Shown: positions 1 through 7,661 of the stretch, one piece after another | Position numbering within the stretch: position 1 is the first letter of the stretch | Layout: every line of letters starts with the position of its first letter | Source: CAZKJL01 sp964553135 | Lineage (GTDB): Bacteria; Patescibacteriota; Gracilibacteria; Peribacterales; Peribacteraceae | Assembly: GCA_964553135.1 (NCBI GenBank) | Contig: CAZKJL010000001.1 | Span: 558,001-622,000 of the forward strand | Length of the DNA stretch: 64,000 bases | Reading direction: 5' to 3' | Position numbers and translations under genes: made by a program | Notes under the pieces: model-generated | Databases searched by the model: none | Told to the model about the DNA's origin: nothing | Seen by the model: the letters and a program-made list of their open reading frames with translations, nothing else

Positions 1-154
1 TGCCCGCGTTGCCCTCCACGATGACGCCCATGGCCAAAGGCTCACGACTCTTTCCTTTACTGGCGATACCTCCGGCGAACGAATCCATCGACGTCGCTGC
101 AAAGAGCACGGTGAGGACGAACGCGACAGCGGAGAGCTGGGAAATACGGACCAT
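1..154 (-). CDS. Secreted protein, N-terminal fragment (cut by window edge)
   Basis: Only the first 51 codons lie in the window. They begin with a short basic n-region and a hydrophobic stretch at about residues 6-20, followed by a likely signal peptidase I site near the Ala at residue 27 (SFAGG). The product is therefore probably exported. Nothing in the visible part identifies a family. A TTGCAT-17 bp-TATAGT promoter lies just upstream, giving a leader of roughly 24 nt without a recognisable Shine-Dalgarno sequence. A homopolymer of nine G (complement strand C) lies just before the start codon. Confidence 0.6.
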   Translation of the reverse strand, partial: MVRISQLSAVAFVLTVLFAATSMDSFAGGIASKGKSREPLAMGVIVEGNAG

Positions 155-184
155 GTAGAGGGGGGGGGTGGAAAGGGTTAGCGT

Positions 185-213
185 ACTATATAACATATTA
201 TTATTTAATGCAA
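185..213 (-). promoter_or_regulatory. Sigma-70-type promoter for the leftmost secreted protein
   Basis: On the minus strand TTGCAT (208-213) and TATAGT (185-190) are separated by exactly 17 bp. The segment 180-250 is AT-rich compared with the genes on either side. It drives the partial gene at 1-154. Confidence 0.6.
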
Positions 214-269
214 GTGCCATACAAATGGCTTGAATAAGCCAATATCATTGAATTTCTGTGATGTTCCAT

Positions 270-2333
270 CTATTTCAGCACCACTTTTGCATCAGCGATG
301 ACCACTTCGCCCTTTCCGACGAGGACGGGGTTCAGATCCACTTCCACGATGCGTCTGCAATCCGAGACGAGTGCCGAAATTTTGGCGATGATGTCGGCGA
401 GTCCTTCGATGTCGAGCATGCCTTTGCCACGCATGCCCGTGAGAAGTTTCCATGCCTTGAGTTCCGAGAGCATCGCCGCGGCACCCGCGGCGTCCACGGG
501 CGCGAGACGGAAGCACGTATCGCGGAAGAGTTCGGTGTAGATGCCGCCGAGTCCGGTCATGACGAGCGGACCGAACGACGGATCTTGCAGCGCACCGACG
601 ATGAACTCGCTCCCGATGGGAAGGAATTCTTGGATCAGCACGCCGTTGATCACCGCGGCCGGCATATTTTTTCGGCAACTCTTGATGATGTCGTCGTACG
701 CTTTTTTCACCTCGGCTTTCGTCGTGAGGTTTGCGCGTACGCCGCCGACATCGGTCTTGTGCAGAATGTCGGGCGAACTCACTTTGGCGATCACGGGGAA
801 ACCGATTTCCCCGGCAAGCCTTACCGCTTCCTCGGCGCTGCCGGCCACGATTTGCCTGGGGACGGGGAGTCCGTAGAGCGCGAAGAGTTCGGCGGTGAGT
901 TCTTCACCCAGCAGTCCTCTCTTTCCTTTGATGAGTTGATGTGCGGCGGCCGAGCGGTCGTCGTCACGGTCGCCGTCATCGAAGGTGGGGAGCGACTCGG
1001 GTTTAAGGAGTGACGCGAGTGCGGCCACGGCTTCCTCGGGCGTCTCGAAACACGGGATGCCGTTCTTGCGGAGTGTGGTCCTCGCCGATGCCACCTGCTT
1101 GCCGCCCATGAAACTCGTGACGATGGGGAACAGCGGACGGAGTTTCTTGGCTTTCACCACGGCCGCGGCGATGTCATCGCACGGTGTCATCACTTGGGGC
1201 GTGAGCACGGCCACGATGCCTTCCACGTCCGGGTCCTGTGCGCATGCTTTGAGTGCCAGCTCGTATCGGTCCGCAACGGCGTCACCCAACACGTCGACGG
1301 GGTTGGCCGCACTCGCCGCGGGCGGCAGTCCTTTTTTCAGAGTGTCCGTCGTTGTGTCACTGAGTGCAGCAAGCCTGAGCCCCGAGCGTTCGGTCTGGTC
1401 CGTGGCCAGCACGCCCGGTCCTCCCGCATTCGTGATGATGGCGACGGATGCGCGTTCGAGAGCGGGGGACACGCGCAGCGTGGAGAGCAGCGCCAGGAAC
1501 TCGCGTGTGTTTGCGGCCAAGTGAATGTTCGCTTCCAGGCATGCGGCCTTGAGCGCGGCGGTACTTCCCGCAAGTGCGCCCGTGTGCGACGACACGGCCT
1601 TGGCTCCGCGAGCCGAGACTCCGGCCTTGATGAGGACGATCGGTTTTTTCTTCGCCACGCGCTTGGCGATCTCCGTGAATTTCTCACCGTCCTTGATACT
1701 CTCCAAATAGAGTCCGATCACTTTGGTCGCCGGATCTTTTTCGGATACTTCCAGGAATGCCGATTCATCGAGGTCGGCTTTGTTACCGATGCTCGCAATG
1801 AAGGAGAACGACAGTTCCTCGGCTGCAGCGGCGTCGAGCAAAGCAACGGCCATGGCGCCCGATTGGCTCACGAGCGCGATATCACCCGCGTTCTCGGGCG
1901 AAACGGCAAACGACGCATTCAGGCCGATCTTGGGCCGCAAGACTCCGAGGCAGTTGGGGCCAACGATGCTCATGCCGTACTTGAGGCCGATATCCGTCAG
2001 CTCTTTTTCGCGTGCGTGTCCTTCGTCGTTTCCCATTTCTCCGAAACCGGCCGAAATGACGACGAGCGTCTTCACCTTCTTCTTACCACACTCTTCGGCC
2101 AGTGCCGACACCGTCGCGGCGGGCGTCACGATGACGGCCATGTCCACGGTTCCCGGAATGTCGGACACGGCGTGGTAACACTTTTTGCCGAGCAGCTCGT
2201 CGTGTTTGGGGTTGATCGGAAAAACGTCGCCCGTGAATCCGTCGAGCAAGTTTCGAAGAATGTAGTGACCGAGCTTTTTCTCTTCTCCGCTGGCACCGAT
2301 GAGCGCAACCGTCTTGGGTTCGAGCGTGAACAT
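270..2333 (-). CDS. Acetate--CoA ligase (ADP-forming), fused alpha-beta
   Basis: The 687-residue protein interconverts acetyl-CoA, ADP and phosphate with acetate, CoA and ATP, a substrate-level ATP source in fermenting cells. The N-terminal CoA-binding Rossmann domain starts VALIGASG (about 9-16). Succinyl-CoA-ligase-like domains follow with GPNCLG (125-130) and the phosphohistidine motif SHTGALAG (His250). The last 220 or so residues form the ATP-grasp domain (FPVIAKVSSPDILHKTDVGG). Archaeal enzymes are often split into alpha and beta chains; here both are one polypeptide. I start at 2333 rather than 2390 because TAGAAT ends 7 nt upstream of this ATG and the upstream codons add nothing to the family fold. 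Acyl substrate specificity cannot be read from sequence. Confidence 0.88.
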   Translation of the reverse strand: MFTLEPKTVALIGASGEEKKLGHYILRNLLDGFTGDVFPINPKHDELLGKKCYHAVSDIPGTVDMAVIVTPAATVSALAEECGKKKVKTLVVISAGFGEMGNDEGHAREKELTDIGLKYGMSIVGPNCLGVLRPKIGLNASFAVSPENAGDIALVSQSGAMAVALLDAAAAEELSFSFIASIGNKADLDESAFLEVSEKDPATKVIGLYLESIKDGEKFTEIAKRVAKKKPIVLIKAGVSARGAKAVSSHTGALAGSTAALKAACLEANIHLAANTREFLALLSTLRVSPALERASVAIITNAGGPGVLATDQTERSGLRLAALSDTTTDTLKKGLPPAASAANPVDVLGDAVADRYELALKACAQDPDVEGIVAVLTPQVMTPCDDIAAAVVKAKKLRPLFPIVTSFMGGKQVASARTTLRKNGIPCFETPEEAVAALASLLKPESLPTFDDGDRDDDRSAAAHQLIKGKRGLLGEELTAELFALYGLPVPRQIVAGSAEEAVRLAGEIGFPVIAKVSSPDILHKTDVGGVRANLTTKAEVKKAYDDIIKSCRKNMPAAVINGVLIQEFLPIGSEFIVGALQDPSFGPLVMTGLGGIYTELFRDTCFRLAPVDAAGAAAMLSELKAWKLLTGMRGKGMLDIEGLADIIAKISALVSDCRRIVEVDLNPVLVGKGEVVIADAKVVLK

Positions 2334-2432
2334 GGAGCTGATTCTACAGTTCCCGTCTCGAACGGCGAAATCGCAAAAGAATGTCGTCACACACTTTCAC
2401 TTGCGGGTGGACTTTCGTATACTCGGGTTCAT

Positions 2433-3473
2433 ATGGTCATGGAACGACAGAAGAGGAAGAAGCCGACGGCCGATCCCAAGCCTGCGCAGCAGGAAACGGA
2501 ACAAATCGAGATGGGCCTGCGCCCGTCATCGCTTGCCGAATACGTCGGCCAGTCCGATATCAAGGCGCACCTCAATGTGTACCTCAAAGCCGCGACGACC
2601 CGCAGCGAGCCTCTGGGCCACACGATTCTTCACGGCCCTCCGGGACTCGGGAAGACGACTCTCGCATACATCCTCGCCAAAGAAATGGGTGCGCAGGTGC
2701 GCGTGACATCGGGTCCCGCCATCGAGAAGCCGGGAGATTTGGCATCGCTGCTTACCAATTTGCAGAGCGGTGACATCCTCTTCATCGATGAAATTCACCG
2801 TTTGCGTCCTGCCATCGAAGAGGTGCTCTACAGCGCCATGGAGGATTACGCGCTCGACCTCGTCATCGGTAAAGGTCCGTCGGCCCGTTCCATGCGCATC
2901 GATCTCCAGCCGTTCACGCTCGTGGGTGCCACCACCAAGGCCGGCGCCGTGAGCACGCCGCTCAGAGACCGCTTCATCCACAACTTCAAGCTTTCCTTCT
3001 ACTCACCCGAGGAACTTACGCAGATCATCACGCGCACGGCGGGACTCCTCAACGTTCCCATCGCGCCCGATGCATCGATGCATATCGCCAGGGCCAGCCG
3101 CGCCACGCCGCGTATCGCAAACCGCTTGGTTCGCTCGGTGCGTGACTTCGCTCAGGTGAATGACGAGGGAACCGTGTCGCTTCCTCGTGTGAAGGCCACG
3201 CTCACCTCGCTCGGCATCGATGAGCGCGGACTGGATTCCACCGATCGTCTCATCTTGCTCACCATCATCGAGAAGTTCGCGGGCGGACCGGTGGGCGTGA
3301 ACGCCATTGCCGCGGCACTCTCGGAAGAAGAGGAGACGCTGGAGGACGTGTACGAGCCGTATCTCATGCAGTGTGGGTTCCTGCATCGCACGCCGAAAGG
3401 ACGCATGGTGACGAAGCTGGCATACGAACTGCTTGGCATGGATATGCCGGGGGATGCGCAGCAGCTGTTCTAA
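2433..3473 (+). CDS. ruvB: Holliday junction branch migration helicase RuvB
   Basis: This AAA+ motor drives Holliday junction migration with RuvA and RuvC. Walker A is GPPGLGKTT (68-76), Walker B is FIDEIH, and the sensor/arginine-finger region ATTKAGAVSTPLRDRF is intact. The C-terminal winged helix (GGPVGVNAIAAALSEE, EPYLMQCGFLHRTPKGR) is complete. At 346 residues it has normal length. Two in-frame ATGs (2433, 2439) are possible; the first is 9 nt after TATACT. Transcription is divergent from the acetate--CoA ligase, with start codons about 100 bp apart. ruvA and ruvC are not in the window. Residue Leu replaces the more usual Thr or Ser in some loop positions, with no sign of decay. Confidence 0.95.
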   Translation: MVMERQKRKKPTADPKPAQQETEQIEMGLRPSSLAEYVGQSDIKAHLNVYLKAATTRSEPLGHTILHGPPGLGKTTLAYILAKEMGAQVRVTSGPAIEKPGDLASLLTNLQSGDILFIDEIHRLRPAIEEVLYSAMEDYALDLVIGKGPSARSMRIDLQPFTLVGATTKAGAVSTPLRDRFIHNFKLSFYSPEELTQIITRTAGLLNVPIAPDASMHIARASRATPRIANRLVRSVRDFAQVNDEGTVSLPRVKATLTSLGIDERGLDSTDRLILLTIIEKFAGGPVGVNAIAAALSEEEETLEDVYEPYLMQCGFLHRTPKGRMVTKLAYELLGMDMPGDAQQLF

Positions 3474-3502
3474 AGGTTGCTTTTTGCCGAAGATCGCTGA
3501 CA

Positions 3503-4282
3503 ATGGCGTACTTTATGGATTCCTCGCTTTCTCGTATTCCGGCCCTGAGCGTGAATGGCACGCCCGATGACCCGTTGTTTCGGGCGCTTGGCGAACTTTT
3601 TAACGATCCCGAGGTTGAAGAAGCAGTGAGCGGCCTGAGACTCAAAATCATCGACAGGCTCTTGATGGCGGCGGAGCCCGTCGAAGGATTGGAACTCGGT
3701 TCCGGTTACTTCGTGAGAGAAGGTATCGAAGATCGTTTGCGCGAGGCGCGTGGGAATTTGAGTGCCATCGGCATCGAAATGGTGATCGGCAGCGTTGATC
3801 TGTTTGATGCACACGGTCGGACATCCATCGGCCAAATCGCAGTTCCGCATCGTTCGGATTGGGCACGGCAGAATTTCATCAACACGAACCCCATTAAGGA
3901 CGTGGAGAAATTCGTTTTCACGCCGTACACAGTCGTATCGCCGTATGTCAGTCCGCGCGAGGTCACCAAAGATTCGCCACCCCCCGCATTTCTTTTGAGT
4001 GATCGAGAGGGTATAGCCGCTCAGATTTTGATGGTCGTCAGTGCGGCACTAGCTTATCGTGACATCGCGGAGGCCGTTGCGACGGAAGAAAATCCCGATC
4101 GTACGCTTCGCATCATGAAGGTTTCGGCGAATATGAGGGACCTGTATTCAGCACTCCAATATGCGGTGAAGCTCAAGCAGAAGCTCCATGAGGTTCCATT
4201 GCTGGAGCCGAGTGAACGCATGATTTTGGGAATGTCGGAGGCGGCGAGGAATCTCACGCATGATCCGAAGGTTCCCGAATAA
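3503..4282 (+). CDS. Conserved-looking cytoplasmic protein of unknown function
   Basis: A 259-residue soluble protein starting 29 bp after the ruvB stop, so probably co-transcribed. There is no signal peptide or membrane segment. It is rich in charged helical stretches (DPEVEEAVSGLRLKIIDRLL, and EAVATEENPDRTLRIMKVSANMRD in parts) and ends in a helix with SERMILGMSEAARNL. I recognise no catalytic motif or named family. The ATG at 3503 is the first methionine after ruvB; upstream in-frame codons overlap ruvB. Base composition matches the neighbours, so it looks like a resident gene. Confidence 0.7.
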   Translation: MAYFMDSSLSRIPALSVNGTPDDPLFRALGELFNDPEVEEAVSGLRLKIIDRLLMAAEPVEGLELGSGYFVREGIEDRLREARGNLSAIGIEMVIGSVDLFDAHGRTSIGQIAVPHRSDWARQNFINTNPIKDVEKFVFTPYTVVSPYVSPREVTKDSPPPAFLLSDREGIAAQILMVVSAALAYRDIAEAVATEENPDRTLRIMKVSANMRDLYSALQYAVKLKQKLHEVPLLEPSERMILGMSEAARNLTHDPKVPE

Positions 4283-4285
4283 CGA

Positions 4286-4556
4286 GTGTTACTTCTTTGG
4301 CGCGCTGAATCTCTCCACTTTCTTTTGACGCAAAAGAAAGTGGCAAAGAAAAACAGTCGCTGGTGGAAAAATGACCTACGCTTCTACGTTCGCAGAGCTA
4401 AAAAGTCCAAACTCGGCCTGCGGGCCTCAAACAGTGGACTTTTTCACGCTCCGCTTCACGTGAAGCGTTACGGCATTTTTCCAAGGCGACAACGTAGCAA
4501 TTCAAAAGCGTCACTCCCCGCTGCGGCGCGCGCCGCCCTTTGGATGTGGATCCAAT
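4286..4556. repeat. Dispersed intergenic repeat, copy A
   Basis: This gene-free stretch shares ordered blocks with 7203-7360: GTTACTTCTTTG, a TTTTGACGCAA block with an inverted AAGAAAGTGGC/CAAAGAAAA partner, and CCCGCTGCGGCGCGC followed by a TTTGGATGTGG block. Copy A has about 110 extra bases in the middle, including a GGCCTGCGGGCC palindrome. No convincing protein is encoded. Similar CTTTCTTTTGACGCAAAAGAAAG sequences recur in intergenic DNA of other bacteria (general knowledge, not checked here). Confidence 0.6.
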
Positions 4557-4565
4557 CGTTTCGAG

Positions 4566-5669
4566 TTATTGCATTATTGTTGTCACTGCACTTCGAATCT
4601 CTTTCTCGAATCTCTCGCGCGAGAATTTTTTTGCCTGGGCAATCAGTTCTTCTTTCCTATATTTCTTGCGGTCGAAGTTTTGCAGAACGTTTGCGAGTGA
4701 TTCCACAGTCGGTTGCGTGAAGAATTCACCGGTCTTTCCCTCGAGCATCGTCTCCAGTGCGCCGCCCGAGCGGAAGGCAACGACGGGCGTGCCGCAGGCC
4801 ATGGATTCCAGCGGCACCAAGCCGAAATCTTCGTCTCCGGGGAACACGACTGCCTGTGCATCGCACATCAAATCCTTGAGCTCATCGCTCTGTCTCCAGC
4901 CGTAGAATTCCACCGTCGGTCCCGCGAGTTTTTCGAGACGTTTGCGGTCCGGACCTTCGCCGATGATTTTGAGATGTTTTCCGAGTTTGTTGCACGCTTC
5001 GATGGCGAGATCGATGCGCTTGTACCGAACGAGCGACGAGACGATCAGGAAATAATTCGAGTGATCTTTTGCCGTCGGCTTTCGATCGGACGAGCTGAAC
5101 CATGCATCGTCGATCGGCGGATACACGACGTTGCTTTGGCGGCGCCAGTAGAGTTCGATGCGCCGCTCGACCGCCTTGGAAGCGGCGAGGAGCGTATCGG
5201 GCCTGTCCGCGGTTTCGCTGTCCCAGATGCGGAGCTTGTGGAATGTTTTTTCCAAATAGTATTTCTTGAGCGGCCCCAAGATTCCTGTGGAGGCATCGCG
5301 AACGACGTCGTGCGTGCGGTCCCACAAATAGCGGGCGGGGGAGTGGACGTAGCACAAGTGTTTGGGTGCCGAGTTCGTAATGATGCCGTGGACGAATGCC
5401 GATGATGTAGAGAGAACGAGATCGAACTCCGAAAAGTCCCAGGCTTCCACGGCGGCGGGAAATTTCTTCAGGTGCAGATGGTGATTCATCGACCCGCCTT
5501 GCACCGTGCTCGTTCGAATTCTTTTCTTGGGGAACCATTCGCCCAGCTTCCCCTCGTCGTAGAGCAGGGTGTAGATGGGGGCCTCCGGGAACATGTCGGC
5601 GAGGATGCGGAGGACCTTTTCGGCTCCACCGCGCATCGTGAGCAGTTCGTGAACGAGTGCGACTTTCAT
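4566..5669 (-). CDS. GT4-family glycosyltransferase (GT-B fold)
   Basis: The 367-residue enzyme probably transfers a hexose from a nucleotide-sugar donor to a cell-surface polysaccharide or lipid. The N-terminal acceptor domain begins KVALVHELLTMRGGAEKVL, typical of GT4. The donor domain contains LIVSSLVRYKRIDLAIEAC and IIGEGPDRKRLEKLAG. The EX7E-type signature is DEDFGLVPLESMACGTPVVAF followed by GGALETM. Mannosyltransferases share these motifs but the sugar cannot be fixed from sequence. The start at 5669 fits a TATGCT hexamer 9 nt upstream; an upstream in-frame Met (5687) would overlap that hexamer. It stands alone, divergent from the small gene at 5744. Confidence 0.88.
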   Translation of the reverse strand: MKVALVHELLTMRGGAEKVLRILADMFPEAPIYTLLYDEGKLGEWFPKKRIRTSTVQGGSMNHHLHLKKFPAAVEAWDFSEFDLVLSTSSAFVHGIITNSAPKHLCYVHSPARYLWDRTHDVVRDASTGILGPLKKYYLEKTFHKLRIWDSETADRPDTLLAASKAVERRIELYWRRQSNVVYPPIDDAWFSSSDRKPTAKDHSNYFLIVSSLVRYKRIDLAIEACNKLGKHLKIIGEGPDRKRLEKLAGPTVEFYGWRQSDELKDLMCDAQAVVFPGDEDFGLVPLESMACGTPVVAFRSGGALETMLEGKTGEFFTQPTVESLANVLQNFDRKKYRKEELIAQAKKFSRERFEKEIRSAVTTIMQ

Positions 5670-5708
5670 GCAGCGGCTAGCATACATCCTCCGCTCCGAG
5701 TTTCAGAG

Positions 5709-5737
5709 TTTGACTATTTTGGGCGAATCCCCAGAAT
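5709..5737 (+). promoter_or_regulatory. Promoter of the small gene at 5744
   Basis: TTGACT (5709-5714) and CAGAAT (5732-5737) are 17 bp apart. The -10 ends 6 nt before the ATG at 5744, the same leaderless geometry seen for many genes here. This promoter is the main reason for preferring the plus-strand frame over the overlapping 90-codon minus-strand frame. Confidence 0.6.
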
Positions 5738-5743
5738 GCGCCA

Positions 5744-5974
5744 ATGCACACCCCCAACCCCCGAACGGACACCATGGACACCCACGTCCTCCTCTGCCCC
5801 CCGAGGATTTCTCCCCAAGTTCAAGCGCTTGCCCGTCGCGCCGATGATCTCGCTTTCGATCCCGAAGGTTCTCCGATCACGGGCATCAGCAAGCATTTCC
5901 TCGATGAGGCATCGCCCTTCCTCCAGGAAGTTCTGGACGGTAAGGGTAAGTTTGTCGAAGAGCAGGTAGCGTAA
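5744..5974 (+). CDS. Small hypothetical protein (76 aa)
   Basis: This short acidic protein has no signal peptide, membrane helix or known motif. Residues 12 onward have good protein-like composition with a C-terminal helix (FLDEASPFLQEVL). A well-spaced promoter ends 6 nt before the ATG, which supports the frame and start. The opposite strand is also open over the same region (5714-5986), but it has no comparable promoter and is Arg/Gly-rich, as shadow frames here tend to be. Function unknown. Confidence 0.5.
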   Translation: MHTPNPRTDTMDTHVLLCPPRISPQVQALARRADDLAFDPEGSPITGISKHFLDEASPFLQEVLDGKGKFVEEQVA

Positions 5975-6019
5975 GCCGTTGCTCACATAGGTTCAGCAGC
6001 CGGTGATACGGCGTATCTG

Positions 6020-6048
6020 TTTCGTATTTCGCGGTCCTCCTCTATAGT
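6020..6048 (+). promoter_or_regulatory. Promoter of tRNA-Lys
   Basis: TTTCGT (6020-6025) and TATAGT (6043-6048) are separated by 17 bp. The expected transcription start is about 16 nt upstream of the tRNA 5' end at 6071. Confidence 0.55.
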
Positions 6049-6070
6049 CTGCTGTGCTTTTTGACATCAT

Positions 6071-6145
6071 GGGTCGGTAGCTCAGCGGTAGAGCAGTGCC
6101 CTTTTAAGGCATTGGCCGTGGGTTCAAATCCCACCCGACCCACCA
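6071..6145 (+). tRNA. tRNA-Lys (anticodon TTT)
   Basis: The cloverleaf folds cleanly. The acceptor stem is GGGTCGG/CCGACCC, the D-arm GCTC...GAGC, and the anticodon stem GTGCC/GGCAT closes the loop CTTTTAA with anticodon TTT. The T-arm is GTGGG-TTCAAAT-CCCAC. The discriminator A and CCA are encoded (6142-6145). The next coding frame begins immediately after the CCA. Confidence 0.95.
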
Positions 6146-6442
6146 ATGCCAAGCTTTTTCTTGGTGTACCATTTCCCCGTGCCTCACTTCGTCTACCTCG
6201 CCCGCTGTGCCGACGGTTCTCTGTACGCCGGAACGTGCGTGAATCTCAAGGAGCGTGAGGCGAAGCACAACGATGGGACCGGGGCCAAGTACACGCGCAG
6301 CCGCTTGCCCGTGAAGTTCGTGTATCACGAAAGGAAGAAGACGCTCTCCGATGCCAGGTCGCGAGAGGCTGCCATCAAAAAAATGAAGAGAGTTGCGAAA
6401 CTCGATTTGATTCGAGGTAAGTCCGATACAATTCGCGCATGA
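6146..6442 (+). CDS. GIY-YIG domain protein (YhbQ/UPF0213-like)
   Basis: A small single-domain GIY-YIG nuclease-fold protein. The signature is FVYLARCADGSLYAGTC (YL...YAG), followed by the conserved Arg in LKEREAKHNDGTGAKYTRSRLPVKFVY and the late Glu in SREAAIKKMKR. These match the short UrvC-like UPF0213 family, whose role is unclear but probably concerns nucleic acid processing. The ATG at 6146 directly abuts the tRNA-Lys CCA. A GTG at 6179, just before PHFVYLARC, gives a more typical N-terminus and may be the true start. The stop overlaps the next start by ATGA, so the two are translationally coupled. Confidence 0.8.
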   Translation: MPSFFLVYHFPVPHFVYLARCADGSLYAGTCVNLKEREAKHNDGTGAKYTRSRLPVKFVYHERKKTLSDARSREAAIKKMKRVAKLDLIRGKSDTIRA

Positions 6443-7197
6443 TCGACAGTCACTGCCACGTCACCGCCAAAGAATTCGATGCCGACCGAGGCCTCGTCAT
6501 CGAGCGCGCAAAAGCAGCCGGAGTCACGATGCTCATCACCATCTGCGACGAGATGTCCGATATTCCCAAGTGTCAAGAGCTTGCCGAGAAGTTCGATCAC
6601 ATTTTTTATTCGGCAGGCGTGCATCCGCACCATGCAAAGCTTTTCGATGCATCGCGAGATTTGCCGATCATCAGAGCTGCCGCAAACAATCCGAAGTGCA
6701 AAGCGATCGGAGAAATCGGTCTCGATTATCACTACATGAACAGTCCGCGCGATACACAGCAACGCGTGTTCGAAGAGCAGCTCAAGCTTGCGAAAGAGTT
6801 GGATCTCCCCGCAGTCGTGCACTGCCGCGATGCCGTGGAAGACGTGTGGACCATCGTGAGTCACGTGAAGCCGAAGAAGCTCGTCATTCATTGCTGCACG
6901 GAGAAGTGGAGCGATGTCGCGCGTTTCGTGGACGCGGGATACCTCCTCTCCTTTACGGGAATCGTGACGTACCCCAAGGCAGAAGACATTCGCGATACCG
7001 TGAAGCAGTGTCCGCTTGAGAGCTTGATGGTAGAGACCGATGCGCCGTATTTGGCTCCGGTACCGCACAGAGGCAAGCGATGTGAGCCGATGCATGTCAT
7101 CGATACGGCGAAGAAGATTGCGGAGATGAAAGGCGTCGATGTGAGCGAGGTGGATCGAGTGACGACGGCAAATGCGAAGAAGTTTTTCTCGATCTGA
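6439..7197 (+). CDS. TatD-family metal-dependent DNase/hydrolase
   Basis: At 252 residues it has family-typical length. Metal ligands are visible in order: DSHCH (3-7), the Glu in GEIGLDYH (about 95), His in VVHCRD, His in VIHCC, and Asp in VETDAPYLAP. TatD proteins are 3'-5' exonucleases of the amidohydrolase superfamily involved in DNA repair and degradation. The gene overlaps the GIY-YIG frame by 4 bp, so the pair is likely one transcription unit, a plausible nucleic-acid-processing couple. GC content matches the host. Confidence 0.92.
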   Translation: MIDSHCHVTAKEFDADRGLVIERAKAAGVTMLITICDEMSDIPKCQELAEKFDHIFYSAGVHPHHAKLFDASRDLPIIRAAANNPKCKAIGEIGLDYHYMNSPRDTQQRVFEEQLKLAKELDLPAVVHCRDAVEDVWTIVSHVKPKKLVIHCCTEKWSDVARFVDAGYLLSFTGIVTYPKAEDIRDTVKQCPLESLMVETDAPYLAPVPHRGKRCEPMHVIDTAKKIAEMKGVDVSEVDRVTTANAKKFFSI

Positions 7198-7202
7198 AGC
7201 GA

Positions 7203-7360
7203 ATTGTTACTTCTTTGTCCGCCATCATTCCCACTTTTTTTGACGCAATTTGATTGTCACTTCTTTGTCCGCGACAAAGAAGTAACCAAGAAAACGCTCT
7301 TGGCCGATACCCACCCTCATCCCCCGCTGCGGCGCGCTCCATCCCTTGGGATGTGGCTAC
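7203..7360. repeat. Dispersed intergenic repeat, copy B
   Basis: Shares its block order with 4286-4556: TTGTTACTTCTTTG, TTTTTTTGACGCAA, an inverted pair TTCTTTGTCCGCGACAAAGAA (arms TTCTTTGTC/GACAAAGAA), CCAAGAAAAC, then CCCGCTGCGGCGCGCTCC and GGGATGTGG. In this copy TTACTTCTTTGTCCGC occurs twice (about 7206 and 7258), suggesting internal duplication. It contains no plausible gene. Confidence 0.6.
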
Positions 7361-7372
7361 TTTCGAATTCAG

Positions 7373-7424
7373 GCCGTGCTTCCTTGTACTCTTTGAATTC
7401 TTTGCAGTCCTTGCAATCCCCGTA
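7373..7424. repeat. 9-bp TTCCTTGCA-type repeat, locus 1
   Basis: Degenerate tandem 9-mers (CTTCCTTGTACTCTTTGAA..., TTTGCAGTCCTTGCAATCC) occupy the space before tRNA-Arg and overlap its promoter. The same unit, in either orientation, recurs at 18437, 21041 and 22175. Confidence 0.6.
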
Positions 7425-7428
7425 TACT
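7401..7428 (+). promoter_or_regulatory. Promoter of tRNA-Arg
   Basis: TTTGCA (7401-7406) and TATACT (7423-7428) are 16 bp apart, ending 8 nt before the tRNA 5' end. The -35 is part of the local 9-bp repeat. Confidence 0.5.
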
Positions 7429-7436
7429 TCGCCCGC

Positions 7437-7511
7437 GCTCCCGTAGGTCAATGGATAGACCGCTGGCCTCCGAAGCTGGAGATGCAGGTTCGATCCCTGC
7501 CGGGAGCACCA
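7437..7511 (+). tRNA. tRNA-Arg (anticodon CCG)
   Basis: The acceptor stem is GCTCCCG/CGGGAGC and the D-arm GGTC...GACC. The anticodon stem CTGGC/GCTGG carries two G-T pairs and closes the loop CTCCGAA with anticodon CCG. The T-arm is GCAGG-TTCGATC-CCTGC. CCA is encoded at 7509-7511. A large inverted repeat (ATTCGACTCG at 7511-7520, CGAGTCGAAT at 7569-7578, with an inner GCAC-TTCG-GTGC hairpin) follows at once and may end or process the transcript. Confidence 0.95.
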
Positions 7512-7578
7512 TTCGACTCGCTACGCTCGCTCGTGGTCCTCGCACTTCGGTGCTCGGGCCAATTTCACCGAGTCGAAT
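7511..7578 (+). other. Inverted repeat directly after tRNA-Arg
   Basis: Perfect 10-bp arms ATTCGACTCG/CGAGTCGAAT enclose a second hairpin with a TTCG tetraloop (GCAC-TTCG-GTGC). There is no clean T-run, so it is either a processing/termination structure or a repeat. A related sequence, ACCATTCAACTTCGCTTCGCG, occurs at 56376-56396 near the right end of the integrative element. Confidence 0.5.
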
Positions 7579-7603
7579 GACCCTGAGCTTGTCGAGGCCT
7601 TCA

Positions 7604-7634
7604 TCAAAAAACGCCTCCCTCAGAGGGGAGGCGT
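7604..7634 (-). terminator. Rho-independent terminator of the SLH-cupredoxin gene
   Basis: On the minus strand a strong GC stem (CGCCTCCC/GGGAGGCG, loop about 6 nt) is followed by six T. It lies about 30 bp past the stop codon of the gene at 7662-8633. Confidence 0.75.
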
Positions 7635-7661
7635 GTGAGCCCGATGTGGGAACTTCTCCGC

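Noticed and set aside
1194..2432. In-frame N-terminal extension of ruvB by some 400 codons
   Set aside because: It lies antisense to the acetate--CoA ligase gene and shows shadow composition; family length and the -10 near 2433 set the start.
5714..5986. Minus-strand 90-codon frame overlapping the small gene at 5744
   Set aside because: No promoter at its start, while the plus-strand frame has a well-spaced one; not fully excluded.
6104..6328. Minus-strand frame containing WWVGWDLNPRPMP
   Set aside because: This peptide is the known artefact of reading a tRNA gene in antisense.
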